Part shown: positions 58,943 to 64,000 of the stretch, in pieces
Numbering within the stretch: position 1 is the stretch's first letter
Layout of the letters: each line of letters starts with the position of its first letter
Source of the DNA: Pseudomonas typographi
Lineage (GTDB): Bacteria > Pseudomonadota > Gammaproteobacteria > Pseudomonadales > Pseudomonadaceae
NCBI RefSeq assembly: GCF_014694385.1
Contig: NZ_JAAOCA010000013.1
Coordinates: 62,001-126,000 of the forward strand
DNA: 64,000 nucleotides
Reading direction: 5' to 3'
Notes under the pieces: model-generated
Told to the model about the DNA's origin: nothing
Databases searched by the model: none
Seen by the model: the letters and a program-made list of their open reading frames with translations, nothing else
Made by a program: the position numbers and the translations under genes

Positions 58943-59869
58943 ATGAGTTTCGTCTACAAGGCTGAACCGGTGCGGGGTGAGGAGTGGCGGACGCTGTTCA
59001 AGGAGCGGGCGCCCGATCTGCCGTTTCATGTCTGGCCCGAGACCGGGCCGGCAGAGGATGTTCGTTATCTTGCAGTGTGGCAACCGCCAGCCCGGTTGAT
59101 GGAACGCTTCCCCAATCTCGAGCTGTTGTTCTCGGTGGGGGCGGGCGTCGATCAACTGGACTGGACAGGCATTCCGGCCCACGTCCCGGTGGTGAGAATG
59201 ACCGAGCCGGGCATCGCACAGGGCATGGCCGAATACGTCACCCTGGCGGTTCTGGCGCTGCACCGTGACTGGCCGAACTATCTGCAGCAACAGCGCGCGG
59301 GCATCTGGCGGGAGTGGCGCAACGTACCCGCAGCGCAACGACGTATCGGCGTGCTCGGCCTGGGCATGTTGGGAAAACACGTCTTGCAGCAGCTGCGACC
59401 ATTCGGCTTTCCATTGGCCGGTTGGAGCCGCTCAGGCGGCGCCATCGAGGGCGTGGAGGTATTCGCAGGCGAAAGCCAATTGCCAGAGTTTCTGGCGCGA
59501 ACTGATATCCTGATTTGCCTGCTGCCGTTGACCGATCAGACACGTGGGTTGCTGAACAGCCGCTTGTTCGGGCAACTGCCCAATGGCGCGGCGTTGATCA
59601 ACGTAGGCCGTGGCGCGCACCTGATCAATGATGATTTGCTGGCGGCGCTGGACGCGGGGCAGTTGCGCGGCGCGGTGCTCGATGTCTGCGACCCCGAGCC
59701 CTTGTCTGCGGACCATCCATTCTGGAAAGACCCGAGGATCATCATCACCCCCCACGTCGCCAGCATGACCCGCCCTGAAACCGCTGTCGAGCGGGTGCTT
59801 GAAGTGATCACCCAGCATCGGGCGGGCGTACCGTTGAAGGGAGCGATAGATCGAAACAAGGGCTACTGA
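58943..59869 (+). CDS. D-2-hydroxyacid dehydrogenase (glyoxylate/hydroxypyruvate reductase A-like)
   Basis: A 308-residue NAD(P)-dependent dehydrogenase of the GhrA type. [14 protein letters not shown], the Rossmann motif [25 protein letters not shown], the substrate Arg in INVGRGAHL, and the Glu/His pair in CDPEPL and ITPHVAS are visible. ATG 58943 is chosen over TTG 58934. It would reduce a 2-oxo acid such as glyoxylate released by amine oxidation. It ends with a 7-base overlap with the convergent LysR gene. Confidence 0.9.
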   Translation: MSFVYKAEPVRGEEWRTLFKERAPDLPFHVWPETGPAEDVRYLAVWQPPARLMERFPNLELLFSVGAGVDQLDWTGIPAHVPVVRMTEPGIAQGMAEYVTLAVLALHRDWPNYLQQQRAGIWREWRNVPAAQRRIGVLGLGMLGKHVLQQLRPFGFPLAGWSRSGGAIEGVEVFAGESQLPEFLARTDILICLLPLTDQTRGLLNSRLFGQLPNGAALINVGRGAHLINDDLLAALDAGQLRGAVLDVCDPEPLSADHPFWKDPRIIITPHVASMTRPETAVERVLEVITQHRAGVPLKGAIDRNKGY

Positions 59870-60774
59870 GGCGGCGAAAGGTCCTGTCCGGTCTGCTGGA
59901 TCAGTTCGTTGTGCCACTCCATGAATTGCTTCCGGAACAGGTCGACAATGGCTGAACGGTTTCGACCCGACTGGCGCAATTCGGCAAAGCTGGCGTCGAT
60001 GAACACACCGAATGGCCTGATGGTGATGCCCTTGCCCAGAAAGTCGAGGGTAGCGCTGGGGTCGATGATGGTGATCCCGGCGCCTGCGACCACCATGATC
60101 AACGCCGTGTGCGATAGCAGCGCCTCCAGCGTCACGGTACGCGGCACCCCCGCAAGCGCTACTTCGACGCGCATGGCGAACAGGCTGCCAGGTTCAAGGG
60201 CAATCATCCGTTGACCGATGAGGTCGTCGGGATAAATCACTGATTTGGCGGCCAGCGGATGCCCGTCGGGCAGGGCGACGACGGCGGCGATCGGCTGCAT
60301 GGCTACGTCGAAACCGGGGCGATCGATCGGACCGTCGGCGTATCCCAGATCCGCCTGTCCGGACGCCACGCTCTCAATCACTTGAGGTGAAATCAACCCG
60401 GTCAGGGCGACATACAGATTGGGCTTATCGGCGACGAACTGTGCGACGAAGCGCGGAAGAATGCCGCTTGCCAGGGCTGGCATGGCGGCGATGCGTAGCG
60501 AGCCTGCCGAGTGACGACTGATGTCGGCCGCCATCTGCGTCAGCCGGTCTAGCCCTACGAATGAGCGAGTCACCTCCTTGATCAGGGTAAACGCCGCTTG
60601 AGTCGGGATGATCTGGTTGCCGTGGCGCTCGAACAGCAGCAGCTTGGTCGCCGCCTCGAAATCACGAATCAGGCGGCTGACCGCAGGTTGCGTGACGGAC
60701 ATCAACTCGGCCGCTGCCGTCATGCTGCCGGTGGTCATCACAGCGCGAAATGCTTCGACCTGTCGCAGGTTCAT
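59863..60774 (-). CDS. LysR family transcriptional regulator (OccR/NocR-like)
   Basis: A 303-residue LysR protein: helix-turn-helix in [37 protein letters not shown], effector domain with [20 protein letters not shown] and [12 protein letters not shown]. The wording is that of the OccR/NocR/AphR-type branch for amino acids and opines. It is divergent from the three-subunit dehydrogenase at 60897 and convergent with the hydroxyacid dehydrogenase. An ATAA-N7-TTAT dyad is 12 bases upstream of its start, and a near-identical one precedes the ABC operon, so one regulator for both is plausible. Confidence 0.9.
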   Translation of the reverse strand: MNLRQVEAFRAVMTTGSMTAAAELMSVTQPAVSRLIRDFEAATKLLLFERHGNQIIPTQAAFTLIKEVTRSFVGLDRLTQMAADISRHSAGSLRIAAMPALASGILPRFVAQFVADKPNLYVALTGLISPQVIESVASGQADLGYADGPIDRPGFDVAMQPIAAVVALPDGHPLAAKSVIYPDDLIGQRMIALEPGSLFAMRVEVALAGVPRTVTLEALLSHTALIMVVAGAGITIIDPSATLDFLGKGITIRPFGVFIDASFAELRQSGRNRSAIVDLFRKQFMEWHNELIQQTGQDLSPPQ

Positions 60775-60785
60775 CTGCGGGCTCC

Positions 60786-60800
60786 ATAATATTTAGTTAT
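60786..60800. promoter_or_regulatory. LysR-type dyad ATAATATTTAGTTAT next to the 60774 start
   Basis: The dyad begins 12 bases upstream of the LysR start codon (minus strand), the same placement as the site at 38767 relative to the LysR at 38793. It lies in the 122-base divergent region to the dehydrogenase genes, which has no gene of its own. Confidence 0.5.
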
Positions 60801-60896
60801 TCGCAATGCTTTTTTCGGAATTTGACGTAATGCTCGCTCAAACGCAAAGTATGTGCAAGTCACTCATCGGCCGTGCGCGGTGCAAAAGGAAACAGC

Positions 60897-62003
60897 GTGG
60901 AGCAAGCGGAAATAGTCATCGTTGGCGGCGGCCTTATGGGCGCGGCGCTCGCGTGGGCCCTGGCCGGGCTGGGGCACGATGTGCTGGTGCTCGATGGCGG
61001 CGATCTCGATCCACGGGCATCGCGGGCCAACCTGGGTTTGGTCTGGGTCAGCGACAAGGGCGTGGGCCAGCCGGATTACGCCATCCTGTCCCGGGACGCA
61101 GCGTTGCATTGGCCAGCGTTCGCCGCCGTAATACAGGAGGAAACCGGCATTGACCTGCAATTGCAGCAACCCGGCGGCTTCAACTTCGCCCTGTCCGAGC
61201 AAGAGCTGGAGCAACTGACCGCAAACATGGCGACCATCGCGGATCAGACCCATGGCGAACTGTGCAGCTATGAAATCCTTGACCGCGAAGAAGTCCGAGT
61301 CCGGTTGCCGCACATTGGGCCGGGCGTGGTGGGCGCCTCTTTCTGTCCCTATGACGGTCACGTCAATTCGCTGCGGCTGTTCAATGCACTGCACTTGGCA
61401 ATGACCAAACGTGGCGTGGATTACCGACCCCAGCGCCCGGTCGAGCTCATCGAACCCACAGACGATGGTTTCACCGTTTCGGGAGCCTGGGGGGCAGTGC
61501 GGGCGCGCAAGATTATTCTGGCGGCGGGCCTGGGCAACACACGCCTGGCGCCCATGGTCGGTTTGTACGCGCCCTTGGTACGGTCCAAGGGCCAGGTGAT
61601 CGTCACTGAAAAATGCAGACCGTTTTTCCCCTCGGTGTCAGGGGCACTGCGTCAGACCGGGGAGGGCAGTGTGCTGATTGGCGAGAGCCAGGAAACCCAC
61701 ACCGGGTCGTTGGCGGTCAACCACAGCATCAGCGCGGTACTCGCCGAGCGTGCCGCACGGGTATTTCCTGTCATTGCAGACTTGAACGTCGTGCGGATCT
61801 GGACCGGTTTTAGGGTCAAGACCCCGGACGGCATGCCAATCTACCAACAGTCCGAAACTCACCCAGGGGCCTTCGTCATGTTGTGCCACTCTGGCGTGAC
61901 CCTGACGGCACTGCACGCCCTGGAGATCGCCCCGCAGATTTCAGCCGGTGTTTTGCAGCCCCGGTTGCAGCCATTTCACGCCCGGAGGTTGCATGTTTCG
62001 TAA
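60897..62003 (+). CDS. FAD-dependent oxidoreductase, catalytic subunit (HcnC/opine-oxidase B-like)
   Basis: A 368-residue DAO-family flavoprotein: EIVIVGGGLMGAALAWALAGLGHDVLVLDGGD at the N-terminus, ANLGLVWVSDKG, DGHVNSLRLFNAL, VRSKGQVIVTE and the C-terminal RIWTGFRVKTPDGMPI. It starts with GTG 60897 behind AAAAGGA. With the two genes downstream it makes the set known for HCN synthase, opine oxidases and D-hydroxyproline dehydrogenase: here the subunit that oxidises the C-N bond. HCN synthesis itself is unlikely, since the layout sits with an amino-acid importer; the substrate is not known. Confidence 0.88.
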   Translation: MEQAEIVIVGGGLMGAALAWALAGLGHDVLVLDGGDLDPRASRANLGLVWVSDKGVGQPDYAILSRDAALHWPAFAAVIQEETGIDLQLQQPGGFNFALSEQELEQLTANMATIADQTHGELCSYEILDREEVRVRLPHIGPGVVGASFCPYDGHVNSLRLFNALHLAMTKRGVDYRPQRPVELIEPTDDGFTVSGAWGAVRARKIILAAGLGNTRLAPMVGLYAPLVRSKGQVIVTEKCRPFFPSVSGALRQTGEGSVLIGESQETHTGSLAVNHSISAVLAERAARVFPVIADLNVVRIWTGFRVKTPDGMPIYQQSETHPGAFVMLCHSGVTLTALHALEIAPQISAGVLQPRLQPFHARRLHVS

Positions 62004-62298
62004 AGTCACGCCCGGCGATAAGGCTCTGTCTTTCCATTTCGAAGGCGGTGTTTGCAGCGCAGAACCTGGCGACACCGTGGCGCTGGCGTTGCTGGTAGCG
62101 GGTATCGACAGCTGTCGCGACAGTGTCGTGAGCGGTCAGCCTCGCGGCCCCTATTGTTTGATGGGCGCCTGCTTCGAATGCCTGGTGGTCATCGACGGGG
62201 TCCAGAACCTTCAGGGCTGCCAGGTTCAGGTGCGTGAGGGGATGGTGGTCACGCGGCAACGCGGTGGCCGCCATGCGCTGGGGGACACTCTGTCATGA
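61993..62298 (+). CDS. Small [2Fe-2S] subunit of a three-component amine dehydrogenase (HcnA-like)
   Basis: A 101-residue ferredoxin-like protein with GPYCLMGACFECLVVIDGVQNLQGC, giving four Cys in the spacing of the HcnA/SoxA N-terminal cluster. GGAGGT precedes ATG 61993, and the gene overlaps its upstream neighbour by 11 bases and the next by four (ATGA), so the three subunits are coupled. Confidence 0.9.
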   Translation: MFRKVTPGDKALSFHFEGGVCSAEPGDTVALALLVAGIDSCRDSVVSGQPRGPYCLMGACFECLVVIDGVQNLQGCQVQVREGMVVTRQRGGRHALGDTLS

Positions 62299-63815
62299 GT
62301 GCTTCGCTGATTGAGCATGCCGACCGACTCGCCGCCCGTTACGACGTCGTCGTGGTTGGCGCTGGCCCGGCCGGGTTGACTGCCGCGACGCAAGTAGCCG
62401 CCGAAGGTTTGAGTGTTCTGGTGCTCGATGAAAACCTGGCACCGGGCGGGCAGATCTATCGTGCGATCACGCTCCGTGCTCAAACCGGCAGAGACTATCT
62501 GGGGGCAGCTTATTGGGACGGCAAGCGGATTGCCGACGCCTTTCTCGCCAGTTCGTTGACCTATGCGCCCGCTGCCAGGGTCTGGAGCCTGGATCCGGCG
62601 TCTCCCCGAGACGATGAGCCTTACGCGCGAATCGGCGTCTCCCTCGGCGGTGCATCCAGGCATGTACAGGCGCGCAGGGTGATTCTGGCCACCGGCGCCC
62701 TTGAGCGTCCGACGCCCGTGCCGGGCTGGGCGCTGCCGGGGGTCATGACCGCGGGCGCCGCGCAGATTGCCTTGAAGTCCGCCGGCCTTGTTCCCAGTGG
62801 CCGGGTAGTTCTTGCTGGCTGTGGCCCGCTGCTTTACCAATTGGCGATGCAATTGCAGGGCGCCGGTGCGGACATCGTTGCGCTGCTCGACACCGGCCCC
62901 GGCATGGGGTCAGCCTGGCAACATTTGCCGCAATTTCTGTTCTCGCCCTATGTCATCAAAGGGCTGTCGCTGCTAATGAGCGTGCGCCGGCGCTTGCGCG
63001 TGGTCAGCGGTGTCCGTCATCTCGCGATTGAGGGCGAAGCCAAGGCAAGGCAGGTCAGGTTTGAAACCGAACGTGGGACAGAAACCCTGACCGCCGATCT
63101 GGTGCTGCTGCATCAAGGCATTATTCCCGACACTGCCCTGGCTAATTCGGCAGGTTGCGCGCTGGAGTGGAACGAGTCGATTCGTGCCTTCCAGCCCAAG
63201 GTCGATGTGCAGGGCTGCAGCAGTCTTGCCGGTATCTTCGTTGCTGGCGATGGTGCCCGGATTGTCGGGGCGCTGGCCGCAGCTGAAACAGGGCGAGCGG
63301 TGGCGTTGGCGGTACTTGCTCAACTGCGGGCCGAGCGCGCGGAACAGTTTGAGCAGCAGCGAGTTGATGTGCTCAAACGCAGCGCGTGGCTGCAACGCGG
63401 CCGACGTTTCATCGATGCGGCTTATCTGCCGACTCAACCATTCCTAGCGCCTGAAGACAGCTCGACTCTGATCTGTCGTTGCGAGGAAGTCACCGCAGGC
63501 ACTGTGCGTGAAGCCGCCAAACGCGGCGCCTGCGGACCTAATCAATTGAAGACGTTTACCCGCTGTGGCATGGGCCCTTGCCAGGGACGCCTGTGCGGCC
63601 CGACGGTGGTCGAGTTGCTGGCCGATGAAGGCCGGATCAGCCCGGCGCAGGTCGGCACCTATCGTTTACGGGCACCGATCAAACCTCTGCGTCTGGCTGA
63701 AATAGCCGGACTGCCCGCTACCTCTGCAGCCATCCATGCGGTGACTGGTGTATGGCCTCTGACACCCAAAACACACCCTGCTCAAATTGACCGAGAACTA
63801 TCGAATGACCGATAG
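62295..63815 (+). CDS. FAD/NAD(P)-binding oxidoreductase subunit with C-terminal BFD-type [2Fe-2S] domain (HcnB/OoxA-like)
   Basis: A 506-residue flavoprotein: DVVVVGAGPAGLTAATQVA at the N-terminus, LVLDENLAPGGQIYR, RRVILATGALERPTPVPGWALPGVMTAGAAQI, RVVLAGCGPLLYQLA as second nucleotide site, and IFVAGDGARIVGA. The last 90 residues carry four Cys as ICRCEEVTAG and GMGPCQGRLCG, the bacterioferritin-associated-ferredoxin fold of this family. It passes electrons from the catalytic subunit (60897) to an acceptor. Confidence 0.92.
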   Translation: MSASLIEHADRLAARYDVVVVGAGPAGLTAATQVAAEGLSVLVLDENLAPGGQIYRAITLRAQTGRDYLGAAYWDGKRIADAFLASSLTYAPAARVWSLDPASPRDDEPYARIGVSLGGASRHVQARRVILATGALERPTPVPGWALPGVMTAGAAQIALKSAGLVPSGRVVLAGCGPLLYQLAMQLQGAGADIVALLDTGPGMGSAWQHLPQFLFSPYVIKGLSLLMSVRRRLRVVSGVRHLAIEGEAKARQVRFETERGTETLTADLVLLHQGIIPDTALANSAGCALEWNESIRAFQPKVDVQGCSSLAGIFVAGDGARIVGALAAAETGRAVALAVLAQLRAERAEQFEQQRVDVLKRSAWLQRGRRFIDAAYLPTQPFLAPEDSSTLICRCEEVTAGTVREAAKRGACGPNQLKTFTRCGMGPCQGRLCGPTVVELLADEGRISPAQVGTYRLRAPIKPLRLAEIAGLPATSAAIHAVTGVWPLTPKTHPAQIDRELSNDR

Positions 63816-64000
63816 ACATTTACAGACGCCCATCATGCATCGCGTGGTGGAGAGCAATGGACTGGTATTCCTTGGCGGCGTAACCGCCGATGACGAAAGC
63901 TTGGATATGGCCGGGCAAACCTTGCAGGTGCTGACCAAGATCGATCAGTACCTGGCCGTGGCCGGCACGGACAACAGCAAACTGCTGAGCGCCACGATTT
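63805..64000 (+). CDS. RidA/YjgF family protein, 5' part (cut by window end)
   Basis: Sixty-five codons from ATG 63805, overlapping the previous gene by 11 bases. RVVESNGLVFLGGVTADD and TLQVLTKIDQYLAVAGTDNSKLLSATI fit the RidA family, which hydrolyses reactive enamine/imine intermediates to oxo acids and ammonia. This is what an imine-producing dehydrogenase needs, so it is the logical last member of the operon. The C-terminal half lies outside the window. Confidence 0.85.
   Translation, partial: MTDRHLQTPIMHRVVESNGLVFLGGVTADDESLDMAGQTLQVLTKIDQYLAVAGTDNSKLLSATI

Noticed and set aside
60897..63815. Assignment of the three-subunit enzyme as hydrogen cyanide synthase (hcnABC)
   Set aside because: Order and coupling differ from hcnABC, and the importer, LysR and RidA context points to amino-acid or opine oxidation; the subunit families are shared by several enzymes.
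1..64000. Mobile elements, CRISPR arrays, tRNA or rRNA genes
   Set aside because: No transposase, integrase, regular spaced repeats, tRNA cloverleaf or rRNA sequence was recognised on either strand, despite the mosaic look of the window.

Overview
The window is a 64 kb stretch of a GC-rich gammaproteobacterial chromosome or large replicon. It most likely comes from a Pseudomonas: the catabolic genes, the AraC, LysR, IclR and AsnC regulators and the ABC transporters all look pseudomonad, and spacing is tight with clear Shine-Dalgarno sites. I saw no rRNA, tRNA, CRISPR array, intact insertion sequence or replication origin. Most of the window is accessory catabolic DNA.

Region 1 (1-28552) is one large catabolic island that I read as a bicyclic-monoterpenoid (camphor-type) degradation cluster. 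On the minus strand lie a putidaredoxin-reductase-like flavoprotein, a putidaredoxin-like [2Fe-2S] ferredoxin and a P450 that aligns without gaps to the P450cam active site. An SDR dehydrogenase sits among them and a RibBA-type flavin-supply gene follows. On the plus strand lie a luciferase-family monooxygenase closely resembling 3,6-diketocamphane monooxygenase, an acyl-CoA ligase and hydratases. A second luciferase-family monooxygenase with its flavin reductase is transcribed on the minus strand. A four-gene envelope module follows (DUF1302, DUF1329, YCF48-like, MMPL/RND). Beta-oxidation genes (thiolase, 3-hydroxyacyl-CoA dehydrogenase, hydratase) and a three-gene module resembling isobutyryl-CoA to 3-hydroxyisobutyrate conversion complete it. 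The inferred route is: P450 hydroxylation, SDR oxidation to a diketone, Baeyer-Villiger-type lactonisation and ring opening, CoA activation, further ring cleavage, then beta-oxidation to acetyl-CoA and isobutyryl-CoA. Five intergenic copies of an 18-bp dyad (KTCAAC/ATCAAC, six bases, GTTGAY) plus two degenerate ones lie at the promoters and overlap their -35 boxes, which suggests a single regulon. A TetR-family gene at 2383 is the obvious but unproven candidate regulator.

Region 2 (28700-33689) holds an amine/amino-acid utilisation unit: a fold-type IV aminotransferase resembling (R)-selective amine transaminases, an APC permease, a phytanoyl-CoA-dioxygenase-like Fe(II)/2-oxoglutarate enzyme and a divergent AraC regulator. 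Region 3 (33841-39701) holds an NtaA/DszA-type flavin monooxygenase, a flavin reductase, a polar amino-acid-type ABC transporter whose binding protein is frameshifted at an A8 tract, and a divergent LysR gene. Region 4 (39730-46152) is a polyamine-type ABC transporter with an aldehyde dehydrogenase and an IclR regulator; a 24-bp palindrome lies upstream.

Region 5 (46426-50201) is partly decayed, with remnants of a DUF2269 gene, a TonB-dependent siderophore receptor and a LysR gene around an intact MFS transporter. Region 6 (50467-54005) pairs a class III transaminase with a semialdehyde dehydrogenase and an AsnC-family regulator; two AsnC-like boxes lie in front of the dehydrogenase. Region 7 (54252-64000) joins an amino-acid/opine-type ABC transporter, a sarcosine-oxidase-like flavoprotein, a cupin, a 2-hydroxyacid dehydrogenase, a LysR regulator, a three-subunit HcnABC/opine-oxidase-like dehydrogenase and the start of a RidA gene. 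A shared ATAAC-N5-GTTAT-like dyad links the LysR genes with the transporter. Family assignments rest on recognised motifs and remembered sequences; no database search was run.
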